From Acidobacteriota bacterium (GTDB lineage Bacteria > Acidobacteriota > Vicinamibacteria > Marinacidobacterales > Marinacidobacteraceae), in contig JAJDUD010000059.1 of assembly GCA_022826825.1 (NCBI GenBank), positions 62,001-126,000 on the forward strand: 64,000 nt of DNA. The letters are read 5' to 3'. The notes under the pieces were generated by a model. The model was not told the origin of the DNA, searched no databases, and saw only the letters and a program-made list of their open reading frames with translations. This document shows, in pieces, positions 18,422 to 25,067 of the stretch. Position numbers and translations under genes: made by a program. How positions within the stretch are numbered: position 1 is the stretch's first letter; every line of letters begins with the position of its first letter.

Positions 18422-19306
18422 TTAACGGCCCGGAGCCGCCGGGAGGTCCCCCACCGCCGGGTATCCGGGAAGCGACTCCGCCGAGCGGACCGCATCCAGG
18501 ACCGCCCGCGCCACCGCCTCGGCGGCGAGCGCCCCGACCCGGCCGACCCGCGCCGCCGGTCCGCGCCCCGTCGAGAGCGCGAACAGCGTGTCCCCGTCCG
18601 AGGGGGTATGCACCGGATAGATGGTCCGCGCCAGGCCGTCGTGCGCCATCTCGGCCACCTTGTTCGCTTCCGCCTTGGTGAGCGGGGCGTTCACCGCCAC
18701 CACGCCGATGGTGGTGTTGGCCCCGGCGAGGGGACCCGCGCCGGCCTCGTCGGGGCCGGAGAGCGATTCGAGCAGCAGCCGGCGCGCGTCCGCGAGGTTT
18801 CCCTCGTCGTCACGGACCCCGGCGACCACTCTCCCGTCCGTGGGGTCCACCACGTCGCCCACCGCGTTCACCGCGATGAGCGCCGCCACCACCAGGCCGT
18901 CCGGAAAACGCAGCGAGGCCGAGCCGATCCCGCCCTTCATCGCCCGCGCCGGGCCGCGGCTCTTCCCGACGGTGGCCCCGGCGCCGGCGCCCGCGTTGCC
19001 ACGCCGCACGGGGTCCGAACCCGCCACGGCGGCGGCCCGGTAGCCGCAGTCGGCATCCGGACGGACCGCCCCGGGCCCCTGGACTCCGAGATCGAAGAGG
19101 ATGGCGGCCGGGACGATCGGCACCCGGAAGGGGCCCACCGCATAGCCGATCCCGGCCTCCTCCAGGAAGCGGACCGTTCCGTCGGCGGCCGCGAGGCCGA
19201 AGGCGCTGCCTCCGGAAAGGACCACCGCGTGCACGCGCTCCACGGTGTTCTCGGGATCGAGCAGATCGGTCTCGCGGGTCCCGGGCGCGGAACCCCGGAC
19301 GTCCAC
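18422..19306 (-). CDS. P1-family (DmpA-like) aminopeptidase, 5' end unresolved
   Basis: Self-processing N-terminal nucleophile peptidase. Visible motifs are DVRGSAPGTRETDLL, LSGGSAFGLAAADG, AMKGGIGSAS and, at the autocleavage site, GANTTIGVVAVNA (the Thr after Asn is the probable nucleophile), then AHDGLARTIYPVHTPSDGDT. GTG 19306 is the only ordinary in-frame start, yet the frame remains open upstream to about 19640 and encodes the missing family N-terminus (VPGIEVGHH, then TGCTVVLSREGAVAGV) preceded by a signal-like run LLFLAIGLVVPP. The true protein therefore probably starts near 19528 on a non-standard codon such as CTG. Confidence 0.82.
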   Translation of the reverse strand: MDVRGSAPGTRETDLLDPENTVERVHAVVLSGGSAFGLAAADGTVRFLEEAGIGYAVGPFRVPIVPAAILFDLGVQGPGAVRPDADCGYRAAAVAGSDPVRRGNAGAGAGATVGKSRGPARAMKGGIGSASLRFPDGLVVAALIAVNAVGDVVDPTDGRVVAGVRDDEGNLADARRLLLESLSGPDEAGAGPLAGANTTIGVVAVNAPLTKAEANKVAEMAHDGLARTIYPVHTPSDGDTLFALSTGRGPAARVGRVGALAAEAVARAVLDAVRSAESLPGYPAVGDLPAAPGR

Positions 19307-19642
19307 TCCGGCAACCGCCCCCTCGCGGGAAAGGACTACGGTGCAGCCGGTGGGGAGCCCGTCCAGTTCATGGTGGCCTACCTCGATGCCGGGAACCGCA
19401 ACGAGTCCGGGATCTCCGGCAGGAGGGACGGCCTGCCGCCGCCCGGATTCCTCCGCCTGTCCGTGAGGCGGGACAACGAGCCCGATAGCGAGGAACAGCA
19501 GAGGGGCCGAGGCTCGCCGAAGGAACAGAACGGCTTGGATTCTATGCGGCGCCGCCCCGGAGGAGGCGGCCCGCCACCCCGGTCTCGCTCGGCGCTCAAC
19601 GCCGGGGCGCCGTCCCCGCGAGCCGCTCGGGACGGCCCTGGT

Positions 19643-19948
19643 CTAGACGTCTCCGGATCCGTGGGGTCCGTAGCAGATCACCCTGGGATGGCGGCCTTCC
19701 TGCCGGCAGCGGAGGCGCCGGGTGCGGCGCCGCAACCGCGCGCGCAGCAACCGGACGTGCGGCGACCCGCGGCGAGAACCGCCGTGATGGCAGTACTCGG
19801 CGATCCTGGCACTGCCGAGACACTCGGCGACCACCGACGGGGGAAGCCGGGTGAGCGCCTCCAGGACCGGTGCGGTCAGAGCGTCCAGCCAGCAGGCACC
19901 GGGGGGTTCCAGGTCCGCGGTTTTCAATCTGCGGGTCTTTATTTCCAT
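19643..19948 (-). CDS. Hypothetical 101-residue basic protein under an arsR-type promoter
   Basis: The ATG at 19948 sits seven bases after a TAATAT box in a promoter/operator copied almost exactly from that of the arsR gene at 21065, which is the main reason to believe the ORF. The product begins MEIKTRRLKTADL, has a short central helix-like part (LDALTAPVLEALTRLPPSVV), a His/Cys patch (AEYCHHGG) and an Arg-rich second half. I recognise no family, and it shows no similarity to ArsR. It could instead be a decayed or frameshifted relic behind a duplicated promoter. Confidence 0.4.
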   Translation of the reverse strand: MEIKTRRLKTADLEPPGACWLDALTAPVLEALTRLPPSVVAECLGSARIAEYCHHGGSRRGSPHVRLLRARLRRRTRRLRCRQEGRHPRVICYGPHGSGDV

Positions 19949-19984
19949 ATTTCCAATATTATCGAAATATCATGCTGAGCGCAA
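19947..19984 (-). promoter_or_regulatory. Third copy of the arsR-type promoter with palindromic operator
   Basis: On the minus strand: -35 TTGCGC (19984-19979), a 17-base spacer, -10 TAATAT (19961-19956), then seven bases to the ATG at 19948. A perfect inverted repeat ATATTTC-N10-GAAATAT (19947-19970) overlaps the -10 box and the start codon. The -10 and operator are the same as at 21064-21087; only the -35 is weaker. Confidence 0.65.
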
Positions 19985-20132
19985 GGTTCGCGACACCCCG
20001 GCCGCCGGCCCTGGCGAGGCCCTTCAAAGGGGAACGGGGAACCGCGCGCCGCGGCCCCGCAGCGGGCGAACCGTCACCGACTTCCCTGGACTCCGGCCTC
20101 GTTCTGCCGGTGGGAACCTCCGCCCCTCAACA

Positions 20133-20157
20133 CCGGGAGCGGCCCATCCGCTCCCGG
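20133..20157. terminator. Strong hairpin downstream of the first arsR gene
   Basis: A perfect 10-base-pair stem (CCGGGAGCGG / CCGCTCCCGG) with a CCCAT loop, 46 bases past the arsR stop. There is no U-tract on the arsR side; on the plus strand it is followed by TTCGTTATTT. A near copy follows the second arsR gene, so the hairpin belongs to the duplicated cassette. Confidence 0.45.
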
Positions 20158-20202
20158 ACCTTCGTTATTTGTCCACCCCAAGCGGTACCCGTCGCAAAGT
20201 GT

Positions 20203-20559
20203 TCACGCCGCCTCCGGTTTCCGGCCGTCGGCGCTGTCCGGCGCCTCGTGGTCGCAGTCGTCGGTGCAGCAATGCTCCGTCAGATAGTCGAGCAGATCCC
20301 GGATGCCTTGCAGGTTCACGCTGTAGATCTGGGATCGGCCGCGGCGGGAGCATTTGAGCAGCCCGCCCTTCTTGAGCTCCTTCAGATGGAACGAGCAGGT
20401 CGGCGCCGGCAACTGACAGTGCCTGGCGATGGCGCCGGCGGCGAGTCCGTCCGGCCCGTTCTGGACCAGCAGGCGAAAGATGTCGAGGCGGCTTTCCTGG
20501 GAGAGGGCACAGAGCATCTCCAGAGCCTCCGACGTAGTATACGCGCCCGTCGTTTCCAT
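20203..20559 (-). CDS. ArsR-family metalloregulatory repressor (copy 1)
   Basis: A 118-residue winged-helix repressor. The DNA-binding helices are seen in GAIARHCQLPAPTCSFHLKEL, the wing in LLKCSRRGRSQIYSV. A cysteine cluster at the end, LTEHCCTDDCDHE, resembles the CC-x(n)-C arsenite site of the Acidithiobacillus ArsR type; an extra Cys lies in the recognition region (PTCSF). The start at 20559 follows a -10 box by nine bases. It is one of two paralogues in tandem, about half identical by eye. No ars efflux or reductase gene is in the window, so arsenic response is inferred from the cysteines only. Confidence 0.85.
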   Translation of the reverse strand: METTGAYTTSEALEMLCALSQESRLDIFRLLVQNGPDGLAAGAIARHCQLPAPTCSFHLKELKKGGLLKCSRRGRSQIYSVNLQGIRDLLDYLTEHCCTDDCDHEAPDSADGRKPEAA

Positions 20560-20568
20560 GTTTCCAAC

Positions 20569-20595
20569 AGTATAAAAGTAAAACCGAAAAGTCAA
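20569..20595 (-). promoter_or_regulatory. Promoter of arsR copy 1
   Basis: Minus strand -35 TTGACT (20595-20590), 15-base spacer, -10 TATACT (20574-20569), then nine bases to the ATG. The inverted repeat of the other two copies is degenerate here. No ribosome binding site is present, so the message is probably leaderless. Confidence 0.55.
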
Positions 20596-20677
20596 ACCTG
20601 CTCGCTACGGGGTGGCCGGTCCGCCTCGGGACGCGTCCCGCACCCTGACATGCCGGCGGCGTCGCACGCGGTCCTTG

Positions 20678-20702
20678 CCGGGAGCGGCCCACCCGCCCCC
20701 GG
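20678..20702. terminator. Hairpin downstream of the second arsR gene
   Basis: CCGGGAGCGG (20678-20687), loop CCCAC, CCGCCCCCGG (20693-20702), with one mismatch in the stem. It matches 22 of 25 bases of the hairpin at 20133-20157 and lies 13 bases past the stop, marking the end of the duplicated promoter-arsR-hairpin unit. Confidence 0.45.
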
Positions 20703-20714
20703 CCCTCAGCCTCA

Positions 20715-21065
20715 TCAAAGCTGCCCGCTCTCCGCGGTCTGCGGATCCTCGTGGTCGCACTCTTCTGCGGAGCAGCAGTGCTCCGTCAGATGTCCGAGCA
20801 GGGCTCGGATCGCCCGGAAGTTCACCGTGTAGGCCTGAGACCTGCCGTGGCGGCAGCAACGCAGCAGCCCACCTTCCCCGAGCTCGTTCAGGTGGAACGA
20901 GCAGATCGGGGCGGGCAACCTGCAGTGCCTCGCGATGTCCCCCGCCGCGAGTCCGTCCGGGCCGCCCCGGACCAACCGACGGAAGACGTCGAGGCGGCTC
21001 TCCGAGGAGAGTGCGCACGGCGATTCCAGCGCGCCGGCGGTGGAACGGGGGGCTGTTCTTTCCAT
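20715..21065 (-). CDS. ArsR-family metalloregulatory repressor (copy 2)
   Basis: A 116-residue paralogue of the gene at 20203. The core reads LSSESRLDVFRRLVRGGPDG, DIARHCRLPAPICSFHLNEL, with the terminal cysteine cluster LTEHCCSAEECDHE, one residue longer between cysteines than copy 1. The start at 21065 is fixed by a near-consensus promoter seven bases upstream. The different Cys spacing may tune metal or metalloid preference. The M20 peptidase gene is transcribed divergently from 21149. Confidence 0.86.
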   Translation of the reverse strand: MERTAPRSTAGALESPCALSSESRLDVFRRLVRGGPDGLAAGDIARHCRLPAPICSFHLNELGEGGLLRCCRHGRSQAYTVNFRAIRALLGHLTEHCCSAEECDHEDPQTAESGQL

Positions 21066-21101
21066 ATTTCCAATATTATCGAAATAAAACCAGCCAGTCA
21101 A
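21064..21101 (-). promoter_or_regulatory. Promoter and operator of arsR copy 2
   Basis: Minus strand -35 TTGACT (21101-21096), exactly 17 bases, -10 TAATAT (21078-21073), seven bases, ATG. The inverted repeat ATATTTC-N10-GAAATAA (21064-21087) covers the -10 box and initiation codon, a typical autoregulatory operator position. It is the best consensus promoter in the window. Confidence 0.7.
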
Positions 21102-21148
21102 GTCCGGACGACGGTCCGCCGCCCCGCAGGGCGGTATCCTCGGTTTCG

Positions 21149-22450
21149 ATGCCGCTCCATCCGGTCGCCGCCGGCCTCGAGGCACGGATCCTTCGCGAGG
21201 CGGAAGCGGCCCGCGCGGAGATTGCCGCGTTCTGCGGGGATCTGATCCGGATCCCGACCGTGAATCCGCCGGGTGAGAACTACCGCGAATGCGCCGCCCT
21301 CCTCGGGGACCGGCTCGCCGCCGCCGGTTTCGAGGTGACCTTCGACGATCCTCCGGCAGAGGCCTGTCCGCCCGGTTCGGCGGCGTATCCCCGGCGGAAC
21401 GTCATCGGCCGGCTGGGGAGTCCGCCTGGAGCGAGCGGTCCGCGGCTGCACCTGAACGGACACCTCGACGTGGTTCCCGCGGGTTCCGGCTGGACCACCG
21501 ACCCGTTCTCGGGTGAGGTTCGGGACGGGGCCGTCTGGGGCCGCGGGGCAAGCGACATGAAGGGCGGCGTCGCGGCGGCGCTGTTCGCTGCGATCGTCCT
21601 CCAGCGGGCGGGCGCCCGGCTGGGAGGCACGCTGGAGATCTCGGGGACGGCCGACGAGGAGACCGGGGGACACGCCGGCGTCGCATGGCTGGCCGAGTCC
21701 GGACAGATCCTCCCGGATACCGACGCCGTGATCATCCCCGAACCCTTCGGGTCGCGCCGGGTGTGCGTGGGACACCGCGGGGTGTACTGGTTCCGGGTCG
21801 TCGCCGACGGCGAGGTCGCCCACGGCAGCATGCCGTTCCTCGGCCGCAACGCGATCACCGACCTCGCGCCGCTCCTCGAGGAGATCCGGAACGAATGGGT
21901 CCCGGAACTGGCCGCCCGCCGCACCGCCCTTCCCGTGGTCCCCGACGGGGCGCGCGCGGCGACGGTCAACGTGAACAGCATCCGGGGCGGACAGGCCGGC
22001 GCCGGAACCGAGAGCCCCCAGGTTCCCGACCGGGCCGAACTGGTGGTGGACCGCCGGTTCCTGCCGGAAGAGGGACTCGAAGCGGTGCGGGAAGAAGTGG
22101 CCCGCCGGGTCCGGGCGTGCGCGGACCGCGAGCCGAGCCGGCGCTACCGGGTCGAGGAACTGCTGACGGTCGAACCGGTGCGGACGCCGGCCGGGTCACT
22201 CGCCACCGAGGCGGTGCGCTACGGGGTGCGGGGCGCGCTCGGCGTCGAGGTCGAGGAGGTGGCGAGCCCCGGCACCTACGACCACAAGCACGTCGCCCGG
22301 ATCGCCGGGGTTCCGGACTGCGTCGCCTACGGGCCGGGGATTCTCGAGTTGGCGCACCGGCCGGACGAGCACTGCCCGGTCGAGGAACTGGTACGCGCCA
22401 CCGGGGCGCTGGCCCTCGCCACCGCCGCGGTGCTCGGGGCGGACGGCTAG
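21149..22450 (+). CDS. M20-family metallopeptidase/deacylase (ArgE/DapE-like)
   Basis: A 433-residue binuclear zinc hydrolase. Metal-site motifs are HLNGHLDVVP (first His/Asp), WGRGASDMKGG, GTADEETGG (catalytic and bridging acids), a later EPFGSRR, and the C-terminal GTYDHKHVAR replacing the usual metal His region. HRGVYWFRVVADGEVAHGS opens the dimerisation domain. The ATG at 21149 lies eight bases after TATCCT (21135-21140), suggesting a leaderless mRNA. It is divergent from arsR and followed six bases later by the antiporter gene. The substrate could be an N-acyl amino acid; ArgE versus DapE cannot be decided. Confidence 0.87.
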   Translation: MPLHPVAAGLEARILREAEAARAEIAAFCGDLIRIPTVNPPGENYRECAALLGDRLAAAGFEVTFDDPPAEACPPGSAAYPRRNVIGRLGSPPGASGPRLHLNGHLDVVPAGSGWTTDPFSGEVRDGAVWGRGASDMKGGVAAALFAAIVLQRAGARLGGTLEISGTADEETGGHAGVAWLAESGQILPDTDAVIIPEPFGSRRVCVGHRGVYWFRVVADGEVAHGSMPFLGRNAITDLAPLLEEIRNEWVPELAARRTALPVVPDGARAATVNVNSIRGGQAGAGTESPQVPDRAELVVDRRFLPEEGLEAVREEVARRVRACADREPSRRYRVEELLTVEPVRTPAGSLATEAVRYGVRGALGVEVEEVASPGTYDHKHVARIAGVPDCVAYGPGILELAHRPDEHCPVEELVRATGALALATAAVLGADG

Positions 22451-22455
22451 CACCC

Positions 22456-23613
22456 GTGGACGGCTCCGGCGCCCTGGTGATCGTCGGGATCGCCGCGTTC
22501 CTGCTCCCACCGGTGGCCTCCTGGCTGCGGGCGCCGGCGGTGGTCGTCGAGATCCTCTTCGGGGTCCTCGTCGGCCCGGTCTTCGGGCTGGTGCAGGGCA
22601 CCGAGCTGCTGGACCAGATCGGGACGCTCGGGCTCCTGATGCTGATGTTCCTCGCCGGTTTCGAGATCGACTTCCCGGCGCTGCGGCGGGGCGGCGCGGG
22701 ACCCATCGGGCAGGCGCTCGTGGTCTTTGCCGGCACCTTCGCCCTGTCCTTCCTGGCCACGGTGTGGCTGGAGCTGCCGGTCTTCTACGCCCCGCTGCTC
22801 GCGACCACCTCGGCCGCCCTCGTGCTGCCGAGCCTGCGGAGCGCCGGAATCACCACCGAGAGCCTCGGCCAGGCGATCCTGGTCTCCGCGGTGATCGCCG
22901 ACCTGGTGACCCTGCTGCTGGTCGCCGAGATCACCATCTGGGCGAGGGACGGATGGGGGATCGAGCTGATCAACGGGCCGCTGCTGCTGGTCGCGGTCGT
23001 GGTGGTGCTCCGGGTCATGAAGCTGGTGCTCTGGTGGCATCCGCTCCGCGTTTCGCGGCTTTTCCGCAAGGACGACCCCGACGAGATGGGGATCCGCGGC
23101 GCGCTCGCCCTGCTGCTCATCTTCGTGGGCCTGTCCACCGTCCTGGACGTGGAGCCGATCCTGGCGGCTTTCCTGGCGGGAGGGGTCTTCGCGCTGCTCT
23201 TCCATCCGCCGGAAGGGCTCCGCCACCAGCTCTCCGGGATCTCCTGGGGCTTCCTGATCCCCATCTTCTTCATCAACGTCGGCCTTCGCTTCGAGGTAGC
23301 GGCCCTCCTGAACCCCGAGGCGCTCACGCGCGCCGGGGTCATCATCGGCGTGGCGTTCCTCGTCAAGTTCCTGCCGGCCCTGCTCTTCGTGTTCTGGGGC
23401 TTCTCGCTCCGGGCGGCCGCCGCCACCGGGTTCCTGCTCTCGGCCCGGCTGAGCCTCGTGATCGCCGTCGCCACCGTGGGACTCGAACTCGGGCTCCTCG
23501 ACCAGACCGACCGGGCGATCGCGGTGATGATCGCCGCGGTCACGTCGCTCGCCTGCCCCGTCCTCTTCCGCCAGGTCATTACCCACGGGAGCGCCCGGCG
23601 GCCCGGGGACTGA
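22456..23613 (+). CDS. Cation/proton antiporter (CPA2, KefB/NapA-like membrane domain)
   Basis: A 385-residue membrane protein of about 12 segments and no cytosolic TrkA domain. Recognisable parts are GLLMLMFLAGFEIDF in the early core, TTSAALVLPSLRSAGI, then LVSAVIADLVTLLLVAE, which holds the aspartate expected in the ion-binding helix of CPA2 carriers, and ILAAFLAGGVFALLF. The GTG at 22456 follows the M20 stop closely, so the two genes probably share a transcript. Exchange of Na+ or K+ for protons is the family role. Confidence 0.83.
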   Translation: MDGSGALVIVGIAAFLLPPVASWLRAPAVVVEILFGVLVGPVFGLVQGTELLDQIGTLGLLMLMFLAGFEIDFPALRRGGAGPIGQALVVFAGTFALSFLATVWLELPVFYAPLLATTSAALVLPSLRSAGITTESLGQAILVSAVIADLVTLLLVAEITIWARDGWGIELINGPLLLVAVVVVLRVMKLVLWWHPLRVSRLFRKDDPDEMGIRGALALLLIFVGLSTVLDVEPILAAFLAGGVFALLFHPPEGLRHQLSGISWGFLIPIFFINVGLRFEVAALLNPEALTRAGVIIGVAFLVKFLPALLFVFWGFSLRAAAATGFLLSARLSLVIAVATVGLELGLLDQTDRAIAVMIAAVTSLACPVLFRQVITHGSARRPGD

Positions 23614-23680
23614 ACCGCGCCGCCTGTTCCGGCCCCGCCCCGGCGAACCCGGTAGACTCGCCGCATTGGAGGCGCCCGCC

Positions 23681-24934
23681 ATGACGAAGTCCCTCTCGAA
23701 CGCCGTTTCCCGGCGCTCCTTCCTGCGCACCACGGCCGCCGTTCCGGCCGCCTTCCCGGCCCTCCGGGCGATGGCCGCCGACGACGAGGCGCTGTTCCGG
23801 ATGGTGCGGTGGGAGTTCCCCTTCGAAGAGGACAAGGTGCCGATGAACGCGGCGAACCTCTGTCCCTCGCCGCGATCGGTGGCGGACCGGGTGAGCGAGC
23901 TGACCCGCGACATCGACCACGACTGCTCGTTCCAGAACCGGGGGAAGTTCGGGGACCTGCGGGAGTCGGCGCGGGAGAAGGTCGCGGCGCAGCTCGGGGT
24001 GTCGGGCGACGAGCTGGCGCTGGTCCGCAACACCAGCGAAGCGAACAACATCGTGAACGCCGGCGTGGTGCTCGGGAAGGGCGACGAGGTCCTCCTCTGG
24101 GACCAGAACCATCCGACGAACAACGTCGCGTGGGACGTCCGGGCGGCCCGCTACGGGTGCTCGGTGCGCCGGGTCCCGGTCCCGAAGGCGCCCGCCGGCG
24201 AAGCGGACCTCGCGGCGCCCTTCATCGACGCCTTCACGGCCAGTACGAAGGTCGTGGCGATCACCCACGTCTCGAACGTCTCCGGCATCCGGCTGCCCGT
24301 GCGACGGATCGCGGACGCGGCGCACGAACGCGGCATCCACGTCCACGTGGACGGCGCGCAGAGCTTCGGCGGCCTCTCGGTGGACGTCCCCGCGATCGGC
24401 GCCGACACCTTCACGAGCAGCTCCCACAAGTGGTTCTGCGGACCCAAGGAATGCGGGGTGCTGGTGGTGCGTTCGGAGTTCATCCCGCGCCTCTGGCCCT
24501 CGGAGGTCGCGCCCGGCTGGGGCGGCGACGCCGATCCCGATCCCAGCGGCGCCCGGAAGTTCGAGTCCATGGGGCAGCGCGACGACGCCTGTCTCGCCGC
24601 GATGGGCACCACCGCCGAATTCCACGGCGAGATCGGGCCCGAGCGCGTGGAAGAGCGGATGATCGAACTGGCGCGCCGCCTCAAGAAGGGCCTCCACGAA
24701 GCGGGCATTCCGCTGGTGACCCCCATGGAGGACGCCCTCTCGGCCGGCGTCGTCATCGTCGAGGTGCCCGCCGAATCCCGCCGCGAGGTGTTCTCCCGGA
24801 TGTACGACGAGCACGGCATCGCCGGCTCGACCTCCGGCGGTTTCCGGTTGTCACCCCACCTCTACAACACCGCGGAGCACGTGGAGCGGGCGCTCGCGGG
24901 CCTGAAGGCGCTGCGTCCACTGATCGTCGCGTAG
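23681..24934 (+). CDS. Tat-exported aminotransferase class V-fold PLP enzyme (isopenicillin-N-epimerase-like)
   Basis: A 417-residue pyridoxal-phosphate enzyme. The leader has a twin-arginine motif SRRSFLRTTAAV and an Ala-rich cleavage region, so it should cross the membrane folded with its cofactor. The fold-type I signatures are RNTSEANNIVN, HVSNVSGIRLP, HVDGAQSFGGL and the Schiff-base lysine in SSSHKWFCGPKE. The relatives are isopenicillin N epimerase-like and cysteine-desulfurase-like enzymes; the actual reaction is unknown. ATG 23681 has GGAGG upstream and a TAGACT box at 23653-23658. It is followed by a hairpin repeat. Confidence 0.87.
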   Translation: MTKSLSNAVSRRSFLRTTAAVPAAFPALRAMAADDEALFRMVRWEFPFEEDKVPMNAANLCPSPRSVADRVSELTRDIDHDCSFQNRGKFGDLRESAREKVAAQLGVSGDELALVRNTSEANNIVNAGVVLGKGDEVLLWDQNHPTNNVAWDVRAARYGCSVRRVPVPKAPAGEADLAAPFIDAFTASTKVVAITHVSNVSGIRLPVRRIADAAHERGIHVHVDGAQSFGGLSVDVPAIGADTFTSSSHKWFCGPKECGVLVVRSEFIPRLWPSEVAPGWGGDADPDPSGARKFESMGQRDDACLAAMGTTAEFHGEIGPERVEERMIELARRLKKGLHEAGIPLVTPMEDALSAGVVIVEVPAESRREVFSRMYDEHGIAGSTSGGFRLSPHLYNTAEHVERALAGLKALRPLIVA

Positions 24935-24948
24935 CGGCGCGACGGCTT

Positions 24949-24990
24949 GGAACGCCGGTCTCCGGCCGGCATCGCGCGAAAGCGCGAAAA
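24949..24990. repeat. Dispersed double-hairpin repeat
   Basis: Reads GGAACGCCGGTCTCCGGCCGGC then ATCGCGCGAAAGCGCGAAA: two short hairpins joined by ATCGC. The same plan (hairpin with CGCCGG...CCGGC, ATCGC, GC-rich hairpin, GAAAC) recurs at 29362, 39255, 39442, 50600 and 50783. Confidence 0.6.
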
Positions 24991-25067
24991 CGGCACCGAT
25001 GACGTGCGTTCCTGCCAACGCAAGCTTCGGCGACGCTCCCGATCCCTGGAGGACACCGGCGCTCCCA

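Noticed and set aside
20203-21065. Arsenic resistance operon
   Set aside because: Only regulators are present. No ArsB, Acr3, ArsC or ArsM is visible next to them; the neighbours are a P1 peptidase and an M20 peptidase.
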